Of a DNA stretch of 64,000 bases, positions 41,575-49,470 are shown in pieces; position 1 is the stretch's first letter; each line of letters starts with the position of its first letter. Origin of the DNA: Dorea sp. 5-2 (GTDB taxonomy: Bacteria; Bacillota; Clostridia; Lachnospirales; Lachnospiraceae); assembly GCF_000403455.2 (NCBI RefSeq), contig NZ_KE159781.1, positions 267,271 to 331,270 of the forward strand, given 5' to 3'. Made by a program: the position numbers and the translations under genes. The notes under the pieces were generated by a model. The model made no database searches, was not told the DNA's origin, and saw only the letters and a program-made list of their open reading frames with translations.

Positions 41575-43164
41575 TTAAACAACTGCCTCGATCAAGACCT
41601 TGTCTCCCAAAGCTACCTCTTTCACGCCGATTGTTTTCTTCTTGTTAAAGTTAAAGCTGAGCATATACCCCTTTTTCAGTCCAAAATGATCCAGATACCC
41701 TGAAAGCTGTTCTTCGCCCCGTTCATTGTATGCATTTCCGCGCCAGATTTTGAGTTCGCAGATATGTTGTTCTCCGTGATAGTCGATCACCAGATCCATC
41801 CGCTCACGGTTTCTTGTCTCCGGTTCCACATAACAATTGCCGGTTCCATTGATGATCGGTTTTAAGAATAACATAAAATAACGTCTGCCGGCATCTTCTA
41901 AAAATGTTTCATCTGCATCTCCATAAAGATGATGAAAAGTCTCTACGAATTTTTCAAGTATTCTCCTGACATCAAGATGCCCGTCGATAACAAATTGATT
42001 TCTATCTTGAATACCTGCATCATACATCTTGCTTGCGGCAAATTCTTCAGAAATAAATAAATTATATAACACAGACTCAAAGATTCGATTAGAAATAACT
42101 GCAGAGCCATTGTCGTTCTTTATAAAGCCAAACATGACGGCAACATCAATATACGGATTCTGCGGAACATATGGGATTTGCCTGCCTGTAAAGAGAAGTC
42201 CATACAGTACAGAACGAAGTTCCGGATGATCCGTCAGTTTTCCTGTAAGTGACTGGAATAAAGTATTATTATCGGATATCAGTAATTTTTCAGCCTCGAT
42301 CAACCCATATTCCGTCCAGGCATGGCTCTTATCCGGGAATTCGGCTGTATCAGCAATCTCTTCGTCCAGGTACTTGCATAGGCTGGAAACAAGATAGGGG
42401 TAACCGGAAGTACGGGCGTAGATCAAATCAGATATTTTTTCAATATCCATTCCCGTATGATAGTCCTTTTCGTATTCCTTAAGCATTTCTGCGATTTCTT
42501 CCGGCGAAAAACTCATATTTACGCGGAATTTAGCGGCAATATTCCACGGACTGTTCGTTTTGTGTTCTTCGTCAGCGCGAAGTTTTCTGCGTATGTTCCG
42601 AATGTCATAGACGCTTGCAAGGATCACGGATTGAAAGGTCGGCGTGATGTCGCTGTCAAGATAAGCAGCTCTTAGCTGTGCCAGAAAATCAAGGAAAATC
42701 TGATTATTAGCAGCGGTATCGACTTCATCTATGAGAAGGACAATGGGTCTGGGTGAGGCTGCGCACCAGTCGCTGAACAGATCAAATATATCAGCCAGTT
42801 TAGAATGCCCGGATCGATCGTTAAACAGTTCAAGGAAGGGATGTAATGCTTGAGCCGGGATATCCGGTGTTTGCCGGATCCTTTTTAGGATCTCTCCTGC
42901 AAGTCGCCTCACAAAGGCAGATTCATGTTCAAAATCGGACGAGCTCATTTTCTGAAAATCAAGGCTGATCACGATATAATCATGCGTCAGGTATTGTGAC
43001 AGAGCCCTCAGAGTAGTGGTTTTGCCATATTGCCGCGCCTTGTTTATGGTAAAATATTGTCCATTGTCGATCATGTGTTTTATCTTTTTTAGTTTTGATT
43101 CAAGATTGACCATATAATGTATGTCCGGTTTGCAGGTACCGTTCACGTTAAAGTATTTTGCCAT
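41575..43164 (-). CDS. AAA-like ATPase with C-terminal PD-(D/E)XK-type domain
   Basis: 529 residues. Walker A-like KARQYGKTTTLRAL near residues 44-57, IVLLIDEVDTAAN Walker B, and a C-terminal region with MDLVIDYHGEQHICELKIWRG that fits a PD-(D/E)XK nuclease fold. Clostridial and Bacteroidetes genomes carry many copies of this family (AAA-ATPase-like, PF14516/PF09820 relatives). Biological role unknown. Full length here, unlike the stub of a related family at 6483-6590. Confidence 0.87.
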   Translation of the reverse strand: MAKYFNVNGTCKPDIHYMVNLESKLKKIKHMIDNGQYFTINKARQYGKTTTLRALSQYLTHDYIVISLDFQKMSSSDFEHESAFVRRLAGEILKRIRQTPDIPAQALHPFLELFNDRSGHSKLADIFDLFSDWCAASPRPIVLLIDEVDTAANNQIFLDFLAQLRAAYLDSDITPTFQSVILASVYDIRNIRRKLRADEEHKTNSPWNIAAKFRVNMSFSPEEIAEMLKEYEKDYHTGMDIEKISDLIYARTSGYPYLVSSLCKYLDEEIADTAEFPDKSHAWTEYGLIEAEKLLISDNNTLFQSLTGKLTDHPELRSVLYGLLFTGRQIPYVPQNPYIDVAVMFGFIKNDNGSAVISNRIFESVLYNLFISEEFAASKMYDAGIQDRNQFVIDGHLDVRRILEKFVETFHHLYGDADETFLEDAGRRYFMLFLKPIINGTGNCYVEPETRNRERMDLVIDYHGEQHICELKIWRGNAYNERGEEQLSGYLDHFGLKKGYMLSFNFNKKKTIGVKEVALGDKVLIEAVV

Positions 43165-43257
43165 TCGATTTCACGTAATCCTTCCCGAAGTCTATTCTCC
43201 TTTTATATTATAACCGATTTCCTGGTTTTACAATAGGAAAAAAATCTATAATATCAG

Positions 43258-43291
43258 TTGACAAACTATATTATACAAGATATAATATAGT
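43258..43291 (+). promoter_or_regulatory. PadR operon promoter with overlapping palindromic operator
   Basis: Exact TTGACA (43258-43263), 17-bp spacer, exact TATAAT (43281-43286). A perfect 10-bp inverted repeat (ACTATATTAT 43265-43274, ATAATATAGT 43282-43291, 7-bp centre) covers the spacer and -10. A second smaller dyad, ATATTGCACAATAT, lies about 10 bp further. Confidence 0.85.
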
Positions 43292-43347
43292 CACAATAAT
43301 AATATTGCACAATATAATATTATATTTTTAAGCAAAGGAGTGGTGAC

Positions 43348-43671
43348 ATGGTATTTAACACCGGAGCAGCTCTTCTTGACGCTATCGTACTGGCAGTCGT
43401 GTCCCAGGAGAAAGAGGGAACTTATGGATATAAGATCACTCATGATGTAAGAGGAGCCATTGACGTGTCGGAATCCACGCTATATCCGGTTTTGCGAAGG
43501 CTTCAGAAGGATGAGTGCCTGGAGGTATACGACAGGCAGATAGACGGACGTAACCGGCGTTACTATAAAGTGACAGTCAAGGGCGTGGCGCAGTTAGGCT
43601 TGTACCGGACAGAATGGAAGAGCTATTCGACGAAGATTAATGAGCTATTTGAGGGAGGGATATCTGTATGA
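43348..43671 (+). CDS. PadR-family transcriptional regulator
   Basis: 107 residues with the PadR winged helix: LAVVSQEKEGTYGYKITHDV, STLYPVLRRLQKDECLEVYD and RRYYKVT. PadR repressors bind dyads at their own promoters and respond to small molecules or envelope stress. AGGAGTGG precedes the ATG. The stop overlaps the start of the DUF1700 gene by 4 bp. Likely autoregulated through the palindrome over its promoter. Confidence 0.95.
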   Translation: MVFNTGAALLDAIVLAVVSQEKEGTYGYKITHDVRGAIDVSESTLYPVLRRLQKDECLEVYDRQIDGRNRRYYKVTVKGVAQLGLYRTEWKSYSTKINELFEGGISV

Positions 43672-44399
43672 ACCGCATAGAATTTATGACGGAACTGGCA
43701 GCACTATTACAGGATGTTCCGGTAGAGGAACGAAGAGACGCGATGAAATATTATAACGATTATTTTGACGACGCCGGTGAAGAGAACGAGCAGAGGGTGA
43801 TCGAGGAACTGGAAAGCCCGGTGAAGGTTGCGGCGACGATCAAGGCGGATCTGGAAGGCGCGTCAAGAGATTATGGTGAATATACGGAGAATGGTTATTC
43901 GGATACCAGATTCGAATATAAGGAGATGCCGGCAGGAAGAGACTGTCAGAAGGAGAGCGGCAGCAGCCGTAATGGCGGCAGTCAGGGATATGGTTACCAG
44001 ACGAATGAAGAACCGCCGAGGACGAACGGGCTGCTGAAGATCTTGCTGATCATTCTGTTGATCATCGTGGGGGCGCCGATCATCATTCCGCTTGCGATCG
44101 TAGCTGTGATTTTGGTCTGTGTGTGTGCTTTTACAATATTGATAGTGTTTGCTTCTCTGGTGATTGGTTCGGTTGCCGTTGCGTTTGCAGGCGTATGTGT
44201 CTTTATTGCCGGGCTTGTAAGTCTGATACCAGAGATTGCGGTAGGTTTGGCGCTTATTGGCACGGGGCTGATCCTCGCGGTTCTTGGTACGATCGGTACG
44301 GTCGTCAGTGTGAGGATCTGCTGGATCGTGCTTCCGGGAGTCGTCAGAGGAATGGTATGGCTCTTAAGGCGCCCGTTTCAGAGAAGGGCGGTGGTTTAG
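43668..44399 (+). CDS. DUF1700 membrane protein
   Basis: 243 residues. The N-terminal region, LAALLQDVPVEERRDAMKYY then NDYFDDAGEENEQRVIEELE, is the typical DUF1700 start. The C-terminal half has about four hydrophobic helices. Always found with PadR and DUF4097 genes in Clostridia; unknown function, presumed envelope-related. Overlaps padR by 4 bp and abuts the next gene. Confidence 0.92.
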   Translation: MNRIEFMTELAALLQDVPVEERRDAMKYYNDYFDDAGEENEQRVIEELESPVKVAATIKADLEGASRDYGEYTENGYSDTRFEYKEMPAGRDCQKESGSSRNGGSQGYGYQTNEEPPRTNGLLKILLIILLIIVGAPIIIPLAIVAVILVCVCAFTILIVFASLVIGSVAVAFAGVCVFIAGLVSLIPEIAVGLALIGTGLILAVLGTIGTVVSVRICWIVLPGVVRGMVWLLRRPFQRRAVV

Positions 44400-45233
44400 A
44401 TGAAGACCGGATGGAAGGTATTTTGGATCATGTGCGCTGTTATATTGGCGATCGGGTTCGCCTGCTGTGCGGCTGCCATGGGATTAGGCGTTACGTTAGA
44501 GGCGATCCATAACAGATTCCCGGATGGGTTCGGATATGTAGACAGCGGCAGTGAAGGCAGCGCAAAGGACATCCATGAATCCTTTGCAGGGATAACAGAG
44601 ATCGACGCAGAATTATTTGCGGGAGATGTAAGCGTCTATGTGACGGATGAGAGCGAGATCCGGGTGGAGACCAGCGGTTTAAGCCGGAGGCTGGGTTTTA
44701 GATGTTACGCGGAGGACAATGAACTAAAGCTTGAGACCAACATGAAGCTTTTTCGTGTGAATAACGCAGGGAAAGGGAAGATTAAGATCTATATCCCCAG
44801 AGGAATGAGATTTAGGGAGGCGTCCTTTGAGATGGGCGCGGGAACCCTTACTATAGAAGAGATCTATGCTGATGATTTCTCTGTGAAGGTAGGAGCGGGA
44901 GACATAGAGGTTACGGATTTTCAGGCATATGAAGGGAAATTAGAATGCGGCGCGGGGAATATCTTCGCCAAGGGTTTTGTGGAATCAGATGTAGACATTT
45001 CATGCGGTGTGGGTCAGATCGAGTTTACCGCGTGCGGTTATGAGACAGATTATGATTATGAGATTGACTGCGCGGTCGGCGAGGTGATCTGCGGCAGTAT
45101 GGATTATTCCGGCCTGGGCAGAAGTAAGAAGGTTGATAACAGAGCCGGAAGAGAGATGGAGATCTCGACTGGTGCGGGTTCTGTGGTTGTTCATTTTGAT
45201 GAAACAGATGTTCATCACAGAGAGCATGAATAA
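44400..45233 (+). CDS. DUF4097 family envelope protein
   Basis: 277 residues. One N-terminal membrane helix (residues about 6-26), then a repetitive beta-rich extracellular part (GDVSVYVTDESEIRVETSG, FEMGAGTLTIEEIYADDFSV, KVGAGDIEVTDF, EVICGSMDYSG). DUF4097 domains form beta-solenoid sheets and are exposed at the cell surface. Starts immediately after the DUF1700 stop. Confidence 0.9.
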   Translation: MKTGWKVFWIMCAVILAIGFACCAAAMGLGVTLEAIHNRFPDGFGYVDSGSEGSAKDIHESFAGITEIDAELFAGDVSVYVTDESEIRVETSGLSRRLGFRCYAEDNELKLETNMKLFRVNNAGKGKIKIYIPRGMRFREASFEMGAGTLTIEEIYADDFSVKVGAGDIEVTDFQAYEGKLECGAGNIFAKGFVESDVDISCGVGQIEFTACGYETDYDYEIDCAVGEVICGSMDYSGLGRSKKVDNRAGREMEISTGAGSVVVHFDETDVHHREHE

Positions 45234-45289
45234 GGCGTATGAATAAAAGTAAAGATATTCAGGGAAAAATACGAATGGAGGATTATAGT

Positions 45290-45484
45290 ATGGAACCGAG
45301 AAAATTATACCGTTCACGAAAGAACCGCATGATCTGCGGAGTATGCGGAGGAGTTGCAGAGTATTTTAACATAGACCCCACATTGATCAGGCTGGTGTTA
45401 GCGATCTTTGCCTTTACCGGCACCGGAATATTTGCGTACATCGTAGCGGCGATCATCATCCCGGATGAGGTTTCGGGATATTAG
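45290..45484 (+). CDS. PspC domain protein
   Basis: 64 residues from ATG 45290 (GGAGG upstream; an earlier in-frame ATG is at 45239). NRMICGVCGGVAEYFNIDPT and IRLVLAIFAFTGTGIFAYIV form the PspC domain with one membrane helix. PspC proteins associate with phage-shock-like membrane stress responses. It is the last gene of the PadR operon. Confidence 0.93.
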   Translation: MEPRKLYRSRKNRMICGVCGGVAEYFNIDPTLIRLVLAIFAFTGTGIFAYIVAAIIIPDEVSGY

Positions 45485-45498
45485 AGTATGTTTGTTGT

Positions 45499-45568
45499 AT
45501 ATTCCCCTTTGTCTCTGTCAATACTTGTTAAAGTAAAGAATAGATTCTTAGAGATGAAAGGGGAATAT
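45499..45568 (+). repeat. 12-bp inverted repeat enclosing the spore-protein promoter and its SD
   Basis: ATATTCCCCTTT (45499-45510) and AAAGGGGAATAT (45557-45568) are exact reverse complements. The right arm contains the Shine-Dalgarno AAAGGGG just before the ATG at 45571. A sigma-G-like promoter (TGTATA 45496-45501, 17 bp, CAATACTT 45519-45526) may lie over the left arm. Confidence 0.6.
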
Positions 45569-45570
45569 CC

Positions 45571-45762
45571 ATGGCAGCGAAGAAAAATAAGCCGATCAGA
45601 CTGGAAGAACTGACACAGGAGGAGAAGTTAAAGTACGAGATTGCCGAAGAATTAGGTTTGCTTGACAGAGTGATGGAGGAAGGATGGAGATCCCTTTCTT
45701 CAAAAGAAACCGGCAGGATCGGAGGACTCATGACAAAGAAGAAAAAGGCGCTAGAAAAGTAA
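45571..45762 (+). CDS. Small acid-soluble spore protein, alpha/beta type
   Basis: 63 residues with LKYEIAEELGLLDRVMEEGW then SLSSKETGRIGGLMTKKKK, the KYEIA-x-E and E-x-GRIGG-xMTK patterns of alpha/beta SASPs. These coat DNA in spores and protect it from UV and heat. AAAGGGG precedes the start. It indicates the organism forms spores. No terminator separates it from the PspC gene upstream. Confidence 0.9.
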   Translation: MAAKKNKPIRLEELTQEEKLKYEIAEELGLLDRVMEEGWRSLSSKETGRIGGLMTKKKKALEK

Positions 45763-45830
45763 CAGAAATATTACAAATATTAATTAGTATTAATTAATAT
45801 TAATTACTGTGAACATTTATTGATAAAGGT

Positions 45831-45859
45831 TGAAAAGGACAGATCCATTTGCTATAATC
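45831..45859 (+). promoter_or_regulatory. Promoter of the TagA-like gene
   Basis: TTGAAA (45831-45836), 17-bp spacer, exact TATAAT (45854-45859). Upstream (45775-45806) is a run of ATTAAT-type direct repeats. Confidence 0.65.
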
Positions 45860-45893
45860 GAAAAACTGGTAATAATCGTTTACAGGTGAGGAT

Positions 45894-46565
45894 ATGGACA
45901 GTAAGATTAGCATTATGGATATCGATATAGATAATTGCTCGGCAAAAGAAGCAATGAAAAAGACCGTGGGATACATGGGAACAGAACCGGTGAACATAGT
46001 AGAGATGGCGACGGTGGCGGGGCTTATGCAGATGGAAGATATGCATAAGCTTAAGGAAGATATGTGCGGATTTGATCTGATCCTGGCGGGAGATAAGACG
46101 ATATTGGAGGCGGCGGACATTACGGACCGGAAGTGCCTGCAGGAGATTGAAGGACGTGTGTTCCTTAAGATGTTTATGAGATATCTGCACAAGAACCACA
46201 AGAGGATCTATTTACTGGTGGAGTCGGAAGAAGAGGGGCAGAAGTTTTTTGATTATCTCCAACATTATTACTACGGACTGCAGGTGATAGGCCTTGCGAA
46301 GGTATCGGCGCAGGATCAGGCGGACGATATGCTTGTGAATGATATTAACGGCGGCGAGGTGGACTGTATCCTTGCGGCGCTTAAGTCGCCTTTGCAGGAG
46401 GAGTTTATTGTCAGGAACAGAAGCCTTCTGGATGCGCGCGTCTGGCTGGGGCTCGGGAAAGAATATATCCAGGACGGGAAGACGGGGCTGAATCCAGGCA
46501 AGATCACACAATTTATAGAGAAGTTTATCTTTAAAAAAGAAATAGAGAAGAGAAAACGCAATTGA
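45894..46565 (+). CDS. Divergent WecB/TagA/CpsF-family protein
   Basis: 223 residues. The overall pattern (NIVEMATVAGLMQMEDMHKL then FDLILAGDK; RIYLLVESEEEGQKFFDYL; VDCILAALKSPLQEEFIVRN; ARVWLGLGKEYIQDGKTGL) follows the WecG/TagA glycosyltransferase fold. TagA transfers ManNAc to the lipid-linked linkage unit of wall teichoic acid. Here the usual ADG catalytic motif region reads AGDKTI, so activity is doubtful. It stands alone with its own promoter and terminator. Confidence 0.75.
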   Translation: MDSKISIMDIDIDNCSAKEAMKKTVGYMGTEPVNIVEMATVAGLMQMEDMHKLKEDMCGFDLILAGDKTILEAADITDRKCLQEIEGRVFLKMFMRYLHKNHKRIYLLVESEEEGQKFFDYLQHYYYGLQVIGLAKVSAQDQADDMLVNDINGGEVDCILAALKSPLQEEFIVRNRSLLDARVWLGLGKEYIQDGKTGLNPGKITQFIEKFIFKKEIEKRKRN

Positions 46566-46617
46566 CTTTTCGTCACTATGCATATGTTCTGAAAATCAAA
46601 AGAAAATCTTAAATTAT

Positions 46618-46656
46618 GAGGAAATCAACAAAAAAGTGAGATTTCCTCTTTATTTT
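46618..46656 (+). terminator. Terminator of the TagA-like gene
   Basis: A 9-bp stem GAGGAAATC / GATTTCCTC (13-nt loop) followed by a T-rich tract. Confidence 0.75.
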
Positions 46657-46762
46657 TTTGTCTATATATATTAATATAGAGTCTAGTGATATGCATCATT
46701 ACCAGTCAAGCCCTTTTTTTGTTGTGAATTATGCATATTGAAATGAGGGGAGGATATAGAAT

Positions 46763-47851
46763 ATGATATCTAATCAAATACTTCAAAATACAATTGAGGG
46801 ATTGAAAGGAATTACACGGATTGATTTTTGTGTCATGGATACGGATGGCAAATCTCTTGCGAGTACATTCGCGGAACAGGTTAATTTTGTCGAAGAGGTA
46901 ATCCCGTTTGTGGAATCCCCTGCAGACAGTCAGGTTGTGCAAGGTTATCAGTTCTTCAAGATTTTTGATGAACATCAGTTAGAATATGTCCTTCTTGCGA
47001 ACGGCGGGAGCGACGATGTCTATATGGTGGGAAAGATCGTGGTATTCCAGATCCAGAATCTTCTGACTGCATATAAAGAGAGGTTTGATAAGGATAATTT
47101 TATCAAGAACCTGTTGCTTGACAATCTGCTTTTGGTAGATATATATAACCGAGCCAAAAAATTACATATTGACACAGAAGTAAGACGTGTTATCTTTATT
47201 ATTGAGACAAAGCACGAGAAGGACAGCAATGCGCTTGATAATGTGCGTAATCTTCTGGGCAACCGCGCCAAAGACTTTGTCACGGCTGTTGATGAGAAGA
47301 ATATTATTGTTGTAAAAGAGTTAGAACCGACAGACGGACATAAAGAATTAGAGAAGACCGCGCAGAATATCTATGCGCTTCTTCAGGAAGACGGAGAAGA
47401 GGATGCACTGATCGCATTCGGAACTGTCGTCAACGATATCAAGGAAGTCTCCAAATCCTACAAAGAAGCAAAACTTGCCCTGGATGTAGGAAAGATATTT
47501 TTCGGAGAGCGCAACGTGATCGCATACAGTACACTGGGAATTGGAAGATTGATCTATCAGCTGCCGATTCCGCTCTGTAAGATGTTCATACGTGAGATTT
47601 TTGAGGGGAAATCTCCGGATGATTTTGACGAAGAGACGTTGACTACGATCAACAAGTTCTTTGAGAATAACCTGAACGTATCCGAAACATCCAGACAACT
47701 ATATATTCACCGGAATACGCTGGTATACCGGCTGGATAAGCTTCAGAAGAGTACGGGGCTTGATCTTCGTGTGTTTGAAGATGCCATTACTTTTAAGATC
47801 GCCCTTATGGTCGTAAGGTATATGAAGTATATGGAATCAATGGAGTATTAA
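46763..47851 (+). CDS. PucR/CdaR-family transcriptional regulator
   Basis: 362 residues. An N-terminal sensor region (MISNQILQNTIEGLKGITRI, with VMDTDGKSLAS) is followed by a GGDEF-like middle part and the C-terminal PucR helix-turn-helix (NVSETSRQLYIHRNTLVYRL). Family members control purine or sugar-diacid use. Here the gene is 16 bp upstream of ftsE, which is unusual. Three TATGCAT copies lie in its leader region. Ligand unknown. Confidence 0.9.
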   Translation: MISNQILQNTIEGLKGITRIDFCVMDTDGKSLASTFAEQVNFVEEVIPFVESPADSQVVQGYQFFKIFDEHQLEYVLLANGGSDDVYMVGKIVVFQIQNLLTAYKERFDKDNFIKNLLLDNLLLVDIYNRAKKLHIDTEVRRVIFIIETKHEKDSNALDNVRNLLGNRAKDFVTAVDEKNIIVVKELEPTDGHKELEKTAQNIYALLQEDGEEDALIAFGTVVNDIKEVSKSYKEAKLALDVGKIFFGERNVIAYSTLGIGRLIYQLPIPLCKMFIREIFEGKSPDDFDEETLTTINKFFENNLNVSETSRQLYIHRNTLVYRLDKLQKSTGLDLRVFEDAITFKIALMVVRYMKYMESMEY

Positions 47852-47867
47852 TAATCAGGAGGAAAGT

Positions 47868-48554
47868 ATGATTGAATTAAAAGAAGTGACAAAAGAGTAC
47901 TCGAAAGGGGTTGCGGCTCTGAATGGGATTAACCTTAAGATCGATCAGGGCGAGTTTGTATTTATCGTAGGCGACAGTGGTTCGGGGAAGTCCACTCTGA
48001 TCCATCTGATCATGAAAGAACTGGATCCTACATCCGGATCGATCGTTGTGAACGGTCAGAATCTGAACCGGATGAAGCACAGGAAGATCCCGATGTACCG
48101 GAGAGGGATCGGAGTAGTATTCCAGGATTTCCGTCTGTTGAAGGATCGGAATATTTATGATAATATTGCATTTGCACAGCGTGTAACGGAGACGCCGACG
48201 AGGATCATCAAGAAAAAAGTGCCGGCGGCTTTGTCTCTGGTGGGGCTTGCCCAGAAGTATAAGGCGTTTCCGAAGGAGTTATCCGGCGGAGAGCAGCAGC
48301 GGGTAGCGATCGCCAGGGCGATCGTGAATGAGCCTTCGATCCTGTTGGCGGATGAGCCGACCGGTAATCTGGATCCGACGAATTCATGGGAGATCATGAA
48401 GCTTCTTGAGGAGGCGAACGACAGAGGTACGACAGTGTTGGTCGTTACACATAACCAGGAGATTGTTAATGCGATGAAGAAGCGGGTTGTTACGATGAAA
48501 AAGGGAGTCATCGTAAGCGACGAGAAAAAAGGTGGGTATAAGAATGAGAATTAG
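47868..48554 (+). CDS. ftsE: Cell division ATP-binding protein FtsE
   Basis: 228-residue ABC ATPase. Walker A GDSGSGKST (residues about 38-46), signature LSGGEQQR, Walker B ILLADEPTGNLD. With FtsX it forms a membrane complex that activates peptidoglycan hydrolases at the septum or, in Firmicutes, the lateral wall. The stop overlaps ftsX by 11 bp. Confidence 0.97.
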   Translation: MIELKEVTKEYSKGVAALNGINLKIDQGEFVFIVGDSGSGKSTLIHLIMKELDPTSGSIVVNGQNLNRMKHRKIPMYRRGIGVVFQDFRLLKDRNIYDNIAFAQRVTETPTRIIKKKVPAALSLVGLAQKYKAFPKELSGGEQQRVAIARAIVNEPSILLADEPTGNLDPTNSWEIMKLLEEANDRGTTVLVVTHNQEIVNAMKKRVVTMKKGVIVSDEKKGGYKNEN

Positions 48555-49452
48555 TACATTTGGCTATTCAATGAAACAAGGGGTAAAAAACATAGGAAGA
48601 AATAAGATGTTCTCCATGGCGTCTATTGCGACCATGGCGGCATGTATCTTTCTGTTCGGCCTGTTCTATTCGATCGTAGTGAATTTCAGCCATATTGTTG
48701 AGAAGGCGGAGGAAGGCGTGGCGATCACGGTTCTCTTTGACGAGGGGCTGACACAGGCGGCAAAGGATAAGATCGGGGATCAGCTTGAGAATGCGGACGG
48801 GGTCCTGAGTGTGAATTATGTCAGCGCCGAGGAAGCGTGGGAGAGCTTCAAGGATGATTATTTTGGAGATTCCAAAGATCTTGCAGACGGGTTCAAGACG
48901 GATAATCCGCTTGGCAATTCGGATAACTTTGAAGTATATATGAGCGATGTGTCTAAGCAGAAGAGCGTTGTAGAATTTGCGCAGGGCTTAGAGGGCGTAC
49001 GTAAGGTGAACAAATCAGATATCGTGGCTAAGACGTTGACGAGTGTGAATAAGCTGGTAGGTTATGTCTCCGTTACGATCATCGCGATCCTGTTGGGAGT
49101 CTCGATCTTTCTGATCAGTAATACGGTTACGATGGGTATTACGGTAAGGCGTGAGGAGATTGCCATCATGAAATATATCGGGGCGAAGGATGGGTTCGTC
49201 CGGGCGCCGTTCGTGATCGAAGGCTTGCTGATCGGTATAGTAGGCGCCTTGATCCCGTTGGTTTTGTTATATTTTATGTATGATAAGGCGATTTCGTATA
49301 TTATGTCGAAGTTCAGCCTTTTGAATAATATTATGGAATTTCTTCCGGTGCTGGATGTTTACAGGACATTGCTTCCGGTGGGGATTGCACTTGGAGTCGG
49401 GATTGGTTTTGTGGGAAGTTTCTTTACGATCCGCAAGCATTTGAAGGTATAA
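48544..49452 (+). CDS. ftsX: Cell division protein FtsX
   Basis: About 302 residues with four membrane helices: one N-terminal (residues 22-42), then a large extracellular loop (45-165, EEGVAITVLFDEGLT), then three C-terminal helices. Start taken at 48544 with AAAGGTGGG upstream; a GTG at 48532 is in frame. The loop is the part that contacts hydrolase activators; the next gene encodes such an activator-like M23 protein. Confidence 0.96.
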   Translation: MRISTFGYSMKQGVKNIGRNKMFSMASIATMAACIFLFGLFYSIVVNFSHIVEKAEEGVAITVLFDEGLTQAAKDKIGDQLENADGVLSVNYVSAEEAWESFKDDYFGDSKDLADGFKTDNPLGNSDNFEVYMSDVSKQKSVVEFAQGLEGVRKVNKSDIVAKTLTSVNKLVGYVSVTIIAILLGVSIFLISNTVTMGITVRREEIAIMKYIGAKDGFVRAPFVIEGLLIGIVGALIPLVLLYFMYDKAISYIMSKFSLLNNIMEFLPVLDVYRTLLPVGIALGVGIGFVGSFFTIRKHLKV

Positions 49453-49470
49453 TATAGCAGGAGGATACAT

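Noticed and set aside
45775..45806. ATTAAT direct repeats as a functional array
   Set aside because: Low-complexity AT sequence upstream of a promoter; no spacing or structure that suggests CRISPR or iterons.
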